Shown here piece after piece: positions 36,181 to 48,442 of a DNA stretch of 64,000 nucleotides. The first letter of the stretch is position 1. The number at the start of each line of letters is the position of its first letter. The stretch lies in contig ML679954.1 of NCBI GenBank assembly GCA_007922225.1, positions 20,618,837 to 20,682,836 on the forward strand, read 5' to 3'. This DNA comes from Emydura subglobosa. Lineage: Eukaryota > Chordata > Testudines > Chelidae. The position numbers and the translations under genes were made by a program. The notes under the pieces are model-generated. The model did no database searches. It was not told where the DNA came from and saw only the letters and a program-made list of their open reading frames with translations.

Positions 36181-39100
36181 GGGCTTGATTCACCCTAAGC
36201 ATTACCAGGCTGCAGGACCTTTTGAGGCAAAAGTCCATCTGAAGGGAGCATGGGTAACACAAAGGTGCTGGCAAACCCTACTCCACAGAGGTACAGCAAT
36301 GGCTGGCAAGGTGGCATGACCAGAGGATGTGCTGATTTGGTACAACCCATCAAACAGTCTTTTACAGAGCCCCAGATGCATCCTGCCTCCACTTGATGAA
36401 GTCCCTGAAGAATTTTGGCAGTGCAAGCACTGTCTATCTTCCCCATCAGATACATTTCCCTGGGGTGCGGTGGTCTTCCTTGATAAAGGAAGTGCAACAT
36501 GCACTGCTGCATTAGCACAACTGAATCAAGTCCAATGTTTGTGCAGCACTTTGAAAATAAAAAGAGCTACATGCAATATATGCTTATTATTAGGAACCTA
36601 ATGGCTTAGAACTGCTAACATCAGAGCTTATTTTTCAAATAAATAGATAAAAGTTTCACCATATATTGATCACTCCCTTTCATGCCAGACCAGCTTAATC
36701 ATCTATTTTCTTCCCATTCCTAGGCCCCCTCAAGCATATCAGGCTAGGAGTCTGTCTGATGTGCATTTGTGGATATTTAACCTGTCTAAGAAGTAAGTAT
36801 GACAGGATCATATTTCAGGAAAGATTAATCTACTCCAACTTTCTGGCTTGAAAATCTTTTCCTAGAGCTCATCCTAGTCAAAATAAGACATTTTCTGAAC
36901 ACTTTTATATTACAATGTTTATCCTCTTCAAACCATTATTTAGAATTTTTATTGGCCAAAATACATAGATAAATTGAAAACATGCATATTTTAATAGACT
37001 TTAATATTGTATTATGAGCATGTGTAATGTTCTTTCACAACAGTATTTTGCATTAATTTAGTGAAATTAAAAAGACAAACTAAGACGGAACTCTATCAAA
37101 ATGGCTTCATAAATACTTAGATAATACTTATTTTTTATTGGCAGCAACTTTGATGTCCCGTTCCTTAGCTGCAATTCTCCCAAATCTAATTCCCAGAGTC
37201 TCTCTTTTGCTCACCCTCCCCAACACACACAAATTTATTACATTCAGATATCAGGATCACCATCAGAAATTGTAGCAGCTTCCATATTCTACACACTAGC
37301 GGGTTATGATTCTTCAGCAGTGCACCTGTCTGCTTTTTTCAGGTTCTGTCCGAGTATAGACAATATGGGTACTTTTTTAAAAATTATGTCGAGCTATTTA
37401 GCTGTTTGACCATATTAATGTAAATGAGAACCTCACATTTATATTATGGTACATTACATTGTAAACATTTTACTCCATCATCACACAAAATTTTCTAAGC
37501 ACCAGATATGATCTCCTTTGACTTCATGGATGTATTGCAGCTATCTTATGTGGCCCTTTGAATACTACTCTATGCCTTGGAAAAGTCGGGAGGATTGTTT
37601 CTGCTGAAGTCTGCTTGCTCTGAGTAAAGGGTCTTTTGCCTCGATAGATTGCGAGCACTTATTTCACAGAACCTAATTTCCAAATAGCACTTTTTGGGGA
37701 CAAGAGCAGAGAGGAAAATGAAAGGACTTGACATCCTTAAGTAGGCCATGTAACTTTGGTTGTGTACATTAAGTGCCTATCAATGTCTATTTCTTTCAAC
37801 CTACAAAACCCACCAATTTTGTGAGAAAAATGGAGTGGCCAAATTAAGTATTTATTCCTGTGTTATATTTTGTCATTACTGTAGGAACTGACAGTTCCCC
37901 GAGTATGCTGGAGATGGGTCTTCCAGACCTAACTCCTTTAAAAGGCAGAGAGGTTGAAAGGGGGGGGGGGGGGAGAGAGAGGATTAGGAAAAAAACCCAA
38001 AACCCTGACCTCAAAGAACTCATTGCCCTGCTTGAACAGAGGAAAAAAATAGATTTTCAGGTAGCCTGTGTGAGGCTTATTCTACTGGAAACTCCATTTT
38101 AAAAAAATATATTAAATGACAACGAGGCCAGCTCTGTACAGGAAACACGACAAGGCACCACAGAAGCTATAGTCCTAGCCTAAGTAGACATTAATCGAAA
38201 AACTTCAGAAAGAATGAAAATATATCCTTGCCAAATAGGTTGGAGACAATGTGAATACTGTTAATTAAGTACACCTTTCCCCAATCTTAATGCTGACAAT
38301 GACCCTGCCACAGATTGTTGTGTCTGATGCCATTGCTTGGAGATTTCAGCAGCTCAAATACTCTTGTCTAAATGACATTTTTCTGTTATTCACTATCTAA
38401 TGGATTCAACCAACACTCTCATTGTACTTCTTTCTCAGACTTTTCCCCATTGACTATGAAGTAGTTTCTAGATCAGTTACATATTCTGCTTATGTATGAA
38501 CATGAAGAAGAAATGAGCTCACTAATGTAAGTTTATGTGCTTACATTTCAATTATTGTACAGATAATTAATATTTCTAGCATCAGCAATAAACTCTCTTA
38601 TTTCATTCAGTTTGGAAATTAACATTTTACTTTAACATGCATCCCAAATCCTGAATACAGTCATCAAACATAATAGGTTTAAAAATAAAATAAAATGTAC
38701 AATTGAATCATCATCTCCTCAGATGCATGTTGTCCACTAATTAACGCATTTTAGTTTTTTTCTATTCCAAGATGCTCTGCTTCTGCCACTTATATGCTCT
38801 AGTCTATTTAACTCTTTTCAAGCAGAAGACAATGTGAATATATACAAGGAAGCTCCTGCATATGTTACTCTAATGCATAATCCATTGTTTGATGCATGTG
38901 GTGGGTGGAAAGTGATTATTGTAGCCGAATAGAAAATTATTGTTCTCTGGTTTAAAAAAAAAACAACACATTTTCCAATACACTGTGTTCCTACAAGTGA
39001 CAGACTTGATCTATGTGAAACAGCAGATATGTATCTAAAACGCACATTTATAAACAAAAGCTTTTCAAAATTACCAAATATCTATCATTTTGTACAGTGA

Positions 39101-39593
39101 AATATATCGTAACATTGGTAAACAAGAAATCCAGCTAAAACATTGATTTTGCTCATGTGTTCCCTCCAAATGCTATTTATAGAATCTTTCAATGAATTTA
39201 AATGTTTGGAAACCTATTGCAGAAAATATATTTGAACACAAAAAAGGGGTGATTTATATCCCCAGACACTGATCTGGTAAGTAAATGTAACTATATCATT
39301 GTACTGTTCAATAGAATTGAAATAAATGGATGACAATGCAATTCTTTGAACACTTAAGATTTGTGTGTCAGTATTTTGGGGGGATTTTCCCCCTTTATCT
39401 TGGAGAATGAGGTGTCATCTTATCTTTTTTTTGAGTAAATACACGTTTATATATAGTATTTTAATAGCAAACTTTCAGAATAATTACAATGAATTCTCCA
39501 AATATAAACATACAAACATATATTTGTATATTATGGCTCCATAAATTCTGAAAAAAACCACAAATTGCACGTGAACAAAATTTGGATTTTTAT
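36181..39593. other. Long unassigned, repeat-poor stretch
   Basis: The frames at 36195-36601 (107, 100 and 90 codons) cover the same bases on both strands, which argues against coding. A G14 run followed by a purine tract lies at 37960. About 36.6-39.5 kb is otherwise free of recognised repeats. Confidence 0.55.
37950..37991. repeat. Polypurine tract with G14 run
   Basis: The run 'aggttgaaag' is followed by G from 37960 to 37973, then 'agagagaggattagg'. A G14 run can fold into quadruplex-like structures and is error-prone in sequencing, so its length may be approximate. Confidence 0.85.
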
Positions 39594-40530
39594 AAAAGAA
39601 TATAAGAATATAAAGAATGGCCATACTGGGTCAGACTAATGGTTCATCTAGCCCATTATCCTGTCTTGCCACAGTAGACCATGCCAGGTGCTTCAAAGGG
39701 AATGAACAGAACAGGTAATCATCAAGTGATCCATCCTGTCAGCAATTCTCAGCCATTGACAAGTAGCAATTCTTGCCTTTCCTGGCTAATAGCCATTGAT
39801 GGACCTACCTCCATGAACTTATCTAGTTCTTTTTTGAACCCCAGTATAGTTTTGGCCTTCACAATAGCCTCTGGCAAGGAGTTCCACAGATTGACTGTTC
39901 AGTGTGTGTGAAGAAATACTTCCTTTTGTTTATTTTAAACCTGCTGCCTATTAATTTCATTTGGTGATCCCTAGTTTTTGTGTTATGAGAAGGAGCACTT
40001 CCTTTTTTACTTTCTCCACATCAGTCATGATTTTATAGATCTCTGTTATGGCCCCCCTTAGTCATCTCTTTTCCAAGCTAAAAAGTCCCAGTCTTAATAA
40101 TTTCTCCTCATACGGAAGCTTTTCCATACATCTAATCATTTTAGTTGCCCTTTGCTGTACCTTTTCCAATTCTAATATATCTTTTTTGAGATTGAGTGAC
40201 CAGATCTGCATGCAGCATTCAAGATGTGGGCATATCATGGATTTATAAAGCAGCAATACGATATTTTCTGTCTTATTATCTATCCCTTTCATAATGATTC
40301 CCAACGTTCCTGTTAGCTTTTTTGACTGCTACTGCACATTAAGTGGAAGTTTTCAGAGAACTGTCCAAAATGACTCCAAGATCTCTTCCTTGAGTGGTAA
40401 CAGCTAATTTAGACCCCATCATTTTATATGTATTGTTGGGATTGTTTTCCAAAGTGCGTGACTTTGCATTTATCAACACTGAATTTCATCTGGCATTTTG
40501 TCATCCACTCACCCAGTTTCATTGCCCCGT
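39594..40530 (-). mobile_element. CR1 LINE, antisense, 3' fragment with RT remnant
   Basis: On the reverse strand the copy ends (at 39594) in 'GACCCAGTATGGCCATTCTT' followed by AGAATATA-type terminal repeats, the turtle CR1 3' end. The RT C-terminal part stays open over 80 codons at 40062-40304, with 'NKTENIVLLLYKSM', 'PHLECCMQIWS', 'LEKVQQRATKMI' and 'LPYEEKLLRLGLFSLEKR'. A later coding piece ('SLPEAIVKAKTI'-like) is visible around 39830-39890. Upstream homology fades at about 40530. It is 5'-truncated and inactive. The preserved frame suggests it is younger than the copy at 20181. Confidence 0.92.
40062..40304 (-). pseudogene. CR1 ORF2 remnant: RT C-terminal (thumb-side) region
   Basis: The 80-residue open stretch aligns by eye with the region after the RT catalytic core of CR1 ORF2: the 'ENKTENIVL' strand, 'PHLE(Y)C(VQ)FW' and 'RATKMI...LPYEE' segments. 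It lacks the catalytic YxDD-type motif, which lies further upstream in the family, so it cannot encode a working RT. It is part of the 39594-40530 element. Confidence 0.85.
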
Positions 40531-40564
40531 CATCCAGCCAAGTGTGGTTCTACATTGGTTCTAC

Positions 40565-40581
40565 AAAAAAAAAAAAAAAAA
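40565..40581. repeat. A17 homopolymer beside a 9-bp duplication
   Basis: A run of 17 A directly follows a local tandem duplication ('ggttctacatt ggttctac', about 40546-40564). Confidence 0.85.
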
Positions 40582-40819
40582 TCAACATATCATCCAAAGA
40601 ATAACAGGTTGATCTTTTTAAAACAACATATGGACTAAGAGCCCTGACCACTGAAATCCTCCTTTTTAAACAGAACAGTTATGCTTGTCACCATTAACAT
40701 CTTTACAATTAGGTGTGCAAGTATTTAGCATTACAATGGTGTTCCGTTGATTACATAAAAGGAATTATGTGAGGAAAAATATTGCTTTTCCTTTGTAATT
40801 AATTCTGTGCAAGCCAAGA

Positions 40820-40945
40820 CTCTGACCCTGTAAAGATGTACCTACATGCAGAACTTGAAGTGTGGAAGCCATCCTGTTGAGTTCAATGGGACTACTCATG
40901 ATTATAGCTAAGTACACAGTCTTTTCAATTTAGGGCCTCAGTCTT
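40820..40945 (+). repeat. Ancient palindromic repeat with ACTACTCATG arm
   Basis: The segment runs from 'ctgaccctgtaaagatgtac' through the apex 'ctgttgagttcaatgggact' (about 40875) to 'actcatgattatagctaagt'. It is the same sub-type as 51810, where the arms are clearer. Confidence 0.5.
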
Positions 40946-41030
40946 ACAAGGTTTCAATGGTAACTACTATAGCGTAGAGGCGATGGCAGTGCATGGTTCC
41001 CCTGACTTTGGGCAAGGTTTTCAAATCAGC

Positions 41031-41964
41031 CTAAGGATATGTCTACATTGCAGCAGGAGTGTGCTTCCTGGCATGGGTAGACAGACACACATTAGCTCCG
41101 CTCAAAGCTAGTGTGCTAAAAATAGTAGTGTAGCTGGGGGAGCACAGTCAGCAGCTTGGCCTAGCTGCCTGAGTACAAGTCTTTTTGGATGCCCTGTGTA
41201 CATACTTGGGCAGCTTCTGAGGGAGATTAAGATTTACTGCCACCCTGGGCACAGAAAACATTTGTGCCCCCCACAGCCCAGGGGCCCAGGGATGCTGGAA
41301 CTGGGGATAGGTGGGTCAGCGGACCCATGGCCCCACCACTTTTAAAAGCCTGTCCACTTTTTAACATGGGCATAGTAGCCTCAGGCAGGCATGGAGCAGA
41401 CAATAAGCTGATAAGCTCCCCCACCACAAAGTGCAGCCACTGCCAGAGGCACCAGCCTTTTCCTGGTGGGGGACTGAGCTGGGCATTAGTCCCCCCGACC
41501 CCCTCACCAGGGGCTCCCACCCCCTTTTCCTCCTCTTCCTCTTGAGGCCCTGGCCAGGGTGGAAGCTGGAACTGGGCTGTGGTAAGAGCCGCCCAGGGAC
41601 TCCAGACCACTGTGGGGAGCCACGGATCCTCCGTCTGCCCAGGGTGGCATGCCCCAGGGGGATGGGGACACAGGCTAGGGGCTGTTCTTGGGGCCCCCCC
41701 CACCCACCCAGGCACCGGTGATCCGCCCCATTTCTATACAGATTCTGTCACTCCTGCAAGGCACCCAAATTGGCTGGGGCCCTGAGACATGGGCTCCGTG
41801 GGTCTGTGCATTAGTCCACCACTGGGCAGTTAGCTCAAGCTACTGCTCTAGTTATCCCTGGCTACACTGCTATTTCTAGCACACTAGTTCAGGCAGAGGA
41901 AGTGCATGTCTGTCAACTGACACTGGAAACCACACTTCCTGTCACAGTGTAGACGTACCCTAAG
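41031..41964. mobile_element. Palindromic DNA transposon split by a GC-rich segment
   Basis: The terminal inverted repeats are 'ctaaggatatgtctacattg' (41031) and, reverse-complemented from the right, 'cttagggtacgtctacactg'. Complementary inner arms follow: 'agctagtgtgctaaaaatag' (about 41107) against 'ctatttctagcacactagtt' (about 41870). Between the arms lies about 570 bp of GC-rich sequence that does not pair with itself and looks inserted. There is no transposase. The structure is that of a non-autonomous fold-back element of a turtle type related in its ends to 33169. Confidence 0.8.
41225..41790. repeat. GC-rich insert within the palindromic element
   Basis: The segment is very rich in C and G, has CCCC/GGGG runs and contains 'tgccaccctgggcacagaaa' and 'ccatggccccaccacttttaa', phrases I associate with a turtle interspersed repeat. 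Frames of 162 codons (reverse, 41227-41715) and 93-96 codons (forward) are open at once on both strands, which indicates stop-poor composition rather than a gene. The exact junctions and a target-site duplication could not be fixed by eye. Confidence 0.5.
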
Positions 41965-44485
41965 AGATTTAGATGCTCAGTTCTCTGGCATTCAGCATTC
42001 ACATTTTACATCTCCATCCAAAATAACATAAAATATTTTATTTATTGCTGACAAAATAACGTGGTAAAATAGGGTTAATTCCTTCTTGTCAATTATTGAA
42101 AGCATGCACTTGTGTTATGGGAAATATATGTAAAACAACAAAATATTTCAACAATGTTTTATAAAGATTTTTACCATTTACACTAACGTGTGCGATACAC
42201 TATATTGGCTGTTATCCTATTGATCAAAATAGGACCATAAGAATTTTAGCATGCTATTAGAGTGCAGCATAAATCTGATCATTACACAGACCTCACATTG
42301 TCATTGGGACCCTATGTGGGTGCAGGATTCAGTGGCTTATATTCTAATGCAATATTCCAAAACAGAGCCCAAAGAGGCATTGCCATATACTGGGCCAAAC
42401 TTTCAGTTTTAAAATGAAATTACAATGAAATAAAATTACATTATTTATCCTATTGCCATAATGATTTTGGGGGGGAAAGACCTCACTGATCTTTTTAAAA
42501 AAATGCAGATATGCAGGGAAACATTCTATAAACAACAAGCAAAAACAATTCCAGTACAGAACAGATTTAAATAAATGGGGAATTATATTTAATGCAATAT
42601 ACTAGATTTTGAACCTTTTGCAATCTGAGCCCATTTCTAGTTAAAATAAAATTCATTCACGGCTTTGGACCTGATGTTTTTGTTTGATTCATTATAATGA
42701 CAGTGGCTATTTACCAAAAACAGATCTGGATTCAGGTTTTGAGATACACCCAAAATGTGGGATTATTTAGATGCAGATATCATGGTTTAGTCCTATCTCT
42801 AGTTGTAACCCTCACTAATGTTGACCAGAAGCTGGTCAAACTGGCTTCAACCTTCATAAATCTACAACTCCAAACCCTAGATATAGACAACTTATTTTTT
42901 CACATGGTACTGGGTAAACATGTGAAGATGTTAGAGCATTGCCGATCACGGTATCAAGAAGTAAATGTTATAATTTTGTATTAGATTTTATACAGAATCA
43001 TGTGCTATACTTCAGGTGTGAAATTCTGGCTGCATTGAAGTCAATGCAGTTAACTTTTTGACCCATATTCTTAATAGTCTGTTCAAATGTCAGCCCAGGA
43101 ACTGGCTCAGGTAATATCTTTTGAGTGTTCAGAGGAAATACCCCTGTGTTTAAGACAAAGGATGAAGTGTTATACCCCAAAGTTAATGGATACTTGATGC
43201 TTGGACTTCAAAATCTGAACTGGGGGAATGTGAAGAGGGAGCAGGGGATTTTTCCATCACTAGATGATGTGGGAACTAGATATTCTGAGCTGAAGCTAGG
43301 CTTTGGAATTGAATATTATCCTACCATGCTGTATGTTAGGTAATATTTCAATATTCTGCAACTCAATAAAGGCCAGTGAAGTGATATTAATATAGGCATG
43401 CATATTTCTACTTATATATATATATATATTTAAAATTTCCTCTCTGTAAGATTTCCAATAGAGCTTGTTTTCATTAAAACACTCTGAACTGGATATATTG
43501 ACTGTTAACTGATGCAGTTCTCAGGCTGAAGGGGCAATTCTTAATGGATACAAATTATTAGTTGATAGAAGGCCACTTTAGGTGACATGAGCCAAATAAG
43601 GCACCGTTCTTCTCCTGGAAATCTCTCCCTCTCACCATCAATGTACGTAGTGACACCATATGCAGCATCATATTTTATTTCTAGTACCCAGAGTTTCCCA
43701 GTATGTTTAGGTTCATTCATCCCACTTAGATACTCTGTTACTATTCAGATTTTATTGTAATTACAAGGTTGGGGTAGTGTTCCCTTCATTATACTCTTTC
43801 GTGTCAAGAGCGCTACGTACTTGCCAGGTAGCTGCATACATCTCTTGAGTTTTGCATGTTATTTCCTGCTCAAATATTTATTCATTGTGTTGATAATCCT
43901 TGACAGTGAGACTGGAACAAAGAAGGGAGAAGTGTTGTCCATGTGTTCATCTCATGAACACTTTACATGGACTGAAGATCAGGGGGTTATTAGAGTAAGA
44001 ATTATTCAAAAATGGTTGAGGGGCAAACCTGAAAGATTGCTCATGTCCTGTGGAATATTAGCCCTCCAACATGAGAAACCAAAGTCTTCCTGTTGGTAGG
44101 GACAGTCCTAAAAGAGGGCTGAGAAAAAGGCTGGGGACCTGTAAATGGAACCAGGATGTCCAAGATGATGATGGTCATCCAGGTAGGCCATATGTCACAT
44201 TGGTAATTTGTTGCGCGTTCTTAGACCTGGGTACAGAGTCTTCATCTTCAGGTAAATCTTTATTTAGGTACCCAATTAGATTTAGGCACTCAAGTTTGAA
44301 ATTTGTGGCCTTGGTGTCATCATGAGCTTTATGAGCAGGTATGTATAAAGTGCCCTTCACTATAGTACCTGAGTGCTCTTCACATGTTTAGAACTGCTAA
44401 AATACAATGCTTTCAAAAAGAGAGGATATACTCTGCATTCCCACCGAAAGGGCAAACCAACTTTTTAAAAGGTCATCATCAGAGT
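41965..44485. other. Unassigned AT-rich sequence, no gene seen
   Basis: A (TA)n run lies at 43416-43431 and a palindrome at 43031. The 95-codon frame at 42697-42984 and the 92-codon frame at 43821-44099 have no recognised domain and no clear splice context. Confidence 0.6.
43031..43048. repeat. Perfect palindrome TGCATTGA-AG-TCAATGCA
   Basis: The 8-bp arms are perfect around a 2-bp centre. It is a variant of the CCATTGAnnTCAATGG apex, with 'aaattctggc' before it and 'gttaactttttgaccc' after it. Confidence 0.6.
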
Positions 44486-44705
44486 CGGGCTCTTTAGCTT
44501 AAACTGTATAGGCTGATGCTTCTAGCTGTGGAGATCCTTGATTCAGTTCCAGGTGTTAGCCACAATGCCAGCCACTACGAAACCTTTTTAACCGGAAATT
44601 ATAGCTTCACATGGGATTTTCTGGGGAAATTCTATGACCTGTATTATGCCAGAAGCCAGATGAAATGATCATAATGGTCCCTTCTGGCCTTCAAATCTAT
44701 GCATC
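44486..44705 (+). mobile_element. tRNA-headed SINE with CR1-type tail (tortoise Cry-like)
   Basis: The 5' part is tRNA-like: an A-box-like 'tagcttaaactgtatagg' at about 44495 and a B-box-like 'gatccttgattcagttcc' at 44533-44550, at the spacing of a polymerase III promoter. A linker 'gggaaattctatgacctgta' follows, then the tail 'gatcataatggtcccttctg' and a terminal 'aaatctatgcatc'. Known tortoise SINEs combine a tRNA-derived head with a 3' end borrowed from a CR1-like LINE, which supplies their reverse transcriptase. The same tail occurs at 2898 and 28355. The copy looks complete but diverged. Confidence 0.8.
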
Positions 44706-47700
44706 AAGGAATAGCAGCCAGGAGTCTTATTGCTGCGGATTTCAGCACCTCCAATTAGTAGAAAGTGTGAACAAAGAGATGTGCCCCACATCATGCTCTA
44801 AAAAAGACTAAAGATACAATTTTCAAAAGTGGATAAAACTGAAGAATTTTTCACTCTGAAATGTAATGTAAACAATAATTAAATAATCTTGCTAGTGATG
44901 ATAGACCACATAACAGAGTTCAATATGGGCAAGATTAGTACTTAACCTCTGCACCCACAAAAGGGAGCAAGGGGGTGTATGATGATCCCCTATTCCACTA
45001 GGTCAAATATATGTATTGCTAGTCTAAACATGGGTGGAGTAAAGCAAGCTCCAATGGACCTCCGTTTCTCCCCGACACCATGAGAGGGAATGAGAATGGA
45101 CAGAGCATTGATTCCCAATTCACTTGCCAGTGGACCTGAGCCAGCATGACGGAAAAGTAATCTGCTACTGGTATGTACCAACAGCAGATTTATTTCCCCT
45201 AGAAGCAAGAAAGAAAACAGGTCTCAATATAGCCCTACATAAATAATTACTTTAATACATTTTTGAATCCTCAGAAGATTAAATCAAGATGAGATCAATT
45301 TTCATTATTATATTTCTCTTCAAAGGAAATGTCCATTTTAAAATGGAAACAATGAGTTGAATTAGGTCACACAGTATTGTTTCCTATGTTAAAGTATATT
45401 AATAAAATATGGGCCAGATCCTCAGTTGGTGAAAATTACCATACCTCCATTGAAATCAATGCTGACCAACTCTGACTAAGTATCTGGTCTCTGCATTGAT
45501 TTTATGTAGTTACAGGAAGAAGCTGGTGATGGAAAAAAGCTCCATAAACGCATATTTCTTACAGGAAAAAAATTGTTTTTGCCTGGCTTTCATTTTTTTG
45601 TTTCCAGTGTTCACTAGAAATACAAGTTTAACAACGAAACTCATATCAGACTACTTTTCCCTTCAGTATATTGTTGATTAAAACAAAAAATTCTTTAACT
45701 TGGGGGAAGGAGGAGGGAATCTACAACTATAATAATAAACTTTAATTCTCTCTGCTTTGATTCTTGCCTAGAGAAGGAAGGATAGTGGTCACTGGAAAAG
45801 TAGGTCAGTGAAATAATTGCAGTACTGAAAATAATACAGACTGACAGTTCTGGGGTTAAGCTGCTGTATGTCCATAGCGCTGTAGCACTGGAATTTGCAT
45901 GTTAGTATATAGATGGCAGTTTGTGGTATTATGTATAAGTGTCTGGGTATGTTAATCTTTAATATAAATTGACTTCTTTTCTAAACTGATTAATTTAGTT
46001 GAAATTTATATTCTTGAAACAAGCATAAATACAGTAAAGAAAATTGTGTTTTAATTGAATTAATCATGATTGCTGTTTAAAATGCTATAGTTGGGTTTTT
46101 TGTTTTTTTTTAAATACACCAGCCCTTTTTCTGCATTCATTTATATCCTCCATCATTAGCACCTTCTCTACGTCTCCAATATCTTCATAAAAAATCAAAG
46201 TACAGGGTATTTCACAACACATCAATACTAATATATAACTTTGGTCATCATCATGTTGGAGGGTATTTTATTAACCATTTTATGAGAAAAATTCTGTTTT
46301 AAATATTAGGCATTCTCACATATATAAGGAATGTAACATTACTATGTATTAGAGTAAACATAAAATGCAGTATGTTCTACGGAAATAAAAAAGGTAACAG
46401 ATTATCTTGCTTAAGTAACATTGTACTTCAGCTATATGGTATATGTCTATACTGAATAGAAACAAAGATTTGGGGGGAAGGGAGGAAAAGAGAATGGCTG
46501 ATTAGTTTGTTGGGAATTTACTGTAACATAAATACTTCCCAAACTGCTTCTTATGGTACATGATGTGCTGCTGACTGAGGTTAGAAACTAGGTAAAACGC
46601 CTTTGCCCACATTTTGTGATTTCATGTCAACTATTCCGTGTGCTAGAAAATATTAACTCAAAGGCATGTTTTATACCTTTTAGCAAATGTATTCTTTCCT
46701 GACTCATTTACATAGAGTAAAAGTAAAGGCAAGAAGTGGGCTATGCATTCTAGCCAAATATACAAATCAACAGGAGAAAAATGATTGCGTGACTGCTTTA
46801 CATATAGTATGAAAACTTAGCAATAACCTGTGAGTTATAGTTTTTACAATTTAACACAATGTTTAAAATGTGTATGTTTTAGAAACCACTTTATTGCATG
46901 TTTCCTTTAATTGTTCTATTTTTAGACCATCAAAAGCACCAGTGTGTGTTAGAAAGCCTTTTCTCATGAATTATGCATTTGTTCTTCACTTGGCTACAAT
47001 CCCTTTATGTCATATGAATCCTTGAGATACTGAAGATGTATGTATGGTATGTAGAGATTTTCTCTGGCTGTGTGCTGAGTTGTCTGTTCATGCTTTGTGA
47101 CTTGTTTTGTACACTTATTTTTTTTGTGTACAATTCTCATTCTGAGTGACATTTTTATGCTAATAATTTTAAATAGGTTTTAGAAAACATTGGCTTGGCA
47201 CTGATTTAAAATAGAGTGAGTAAGTCTGGGAAGGTAGATATTAAATAAATGTAGTTATTTTAAAATATTAAAATACTAGGACAAACTTGTCCTTCACTTA
47301 CCCTGTTGAATTCATTGGAGTTACATAGGTATTATGTATTATGTGTATTAAAAGTGTATTATAGCTCAACCTATTTTCATTGTTTGATAAAACATTCTCG
47401 GTATGTCTAGGCTAGGAAAATAGACAATTTTTAAAACCATGTTAGTGAAACCATTTTAACCAAAACATTTTAAGTACTAAAATAGACTGGATTGCATCTG
47501 CATATTGAGATGTTGTCCATCTTATTTTCCAGATTAAAAAATTTCTTTCTAATCAGCTCACCCCATTTGTAAATAATTTTCAAAGCATAAAAACTTAAAT
47601 TGCAACTGCCATCTCGCTCTCTGTCTAAAGGGAACACCCTCTTCCCATTGTCCTCCCATCCAAAACCCCCCTTTAAACATTCAAATGAGAGATGAGTGTA

Positions 47701-48359
47701 CAAATTTGTAGGTGCAAATTTTAAAAAATACTATCTCATACAATTGCTCATTGTGGCATTGTTTGAATAACAAAGATAATTCAGCTAACATCTGTGACTA
47801 ATGCCCCAGAAACAAGCAGGCCTTTCTTTGACCCTGAGAGGAATATTGAACATAAAAAATATTGATTTGCTTCACATTCTCACAAGAACATTTACTTCAG
47901 TTGTGAATGGATGGAACTGTCTTACTGAAAGAGGCTCTCTCCAGACCCCCCTTCATTCTTTTGTCTTTATCTAATTCCATTATCTCAGATGCCAAAGATT
48001 CCTTTTCACAGTTGTTTGCAGTTGCTTGTCATGCATGACCCTCAGTATTTTGCCTGTGCCTTTCTCTGCCCCTGGAAAAGCTGAAGATTAAAAAAAAAAG
48101 GGCTTTTGCTGCTTTCCAAAAGCTCTATTCATGCTCAGTGGTTTCACTCTAGCAGGTCAAAAGAGGTGAAACTACTCTGACTGTTGTTTTGTTGTTTTTT
48201 TTTAACCTTGATAGACAAAATAATACTTGGATAACAAAATGCACGTAATTTTTAGCTTACTGCGAATGATCATAATCTAACAAACACGTCTGATGAAATA
48301 GGTTAGATTGTTAACTGCAGTGTTTAACTATGAGGTACTCATCATGTTTAATAGTCGTT
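44706..48359. other. Long unassigned AT-rich stretch
   Basis: No gene was recognised. Apart from the palindromic repeat at 45413 and a T-rich run near 46107, this is largely repeat-poor, AT-rich DNA with frames under 80 codons. Confidence 0.6.
45413..45495 (+). repeat. Ancient palindromic repeat with paired arms
   Basis: The left arm 'gccagatcctcagttggt' pairs with the right 'accaactctgactaagtatctgg' around the apex 'ctccattgaaatcaatgctg'. It is one of the clearer hairpin-forming copies. Confidence 0.65.
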
Positions 48360-48442
48360 TTAGGGTCCAATCCTGCAGTTTTTACTCAGACAAAGCTCCC
48401 ATTGAAATCAGCTCATATTCTAGACTGCAGGATCTGGCTTTA
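48360..48442 (+). repeat. Ancient palindromic repeat with paired arms
   Basis: 'gtccaatcctgcag' on the left is complementary to 'ctgcaggatctggc' on the right. The apex is 'ctcccattgaaatcagctc'. Confidence 0.65.

Noticed and set aside
36195..36601. Frames of 90-107 codons as a possible gene
   Set aside because: Three frames on two strands compete for the same bases and none resembles a protein I know.
41227..41715. A 162-codon reverse open frame
   Set aside because: It lies inside the GC-rich insert, where forward frames are open at the same time. The Pro/Gly/Trp-rich translation fits low stop density, not a protein family.
44486..44560. A possible tRNA gene on the plus strand
   Set aside because: A and B boxes are present but the acceptor stem does not close, and the segment runs directly into a CR1-type tail.
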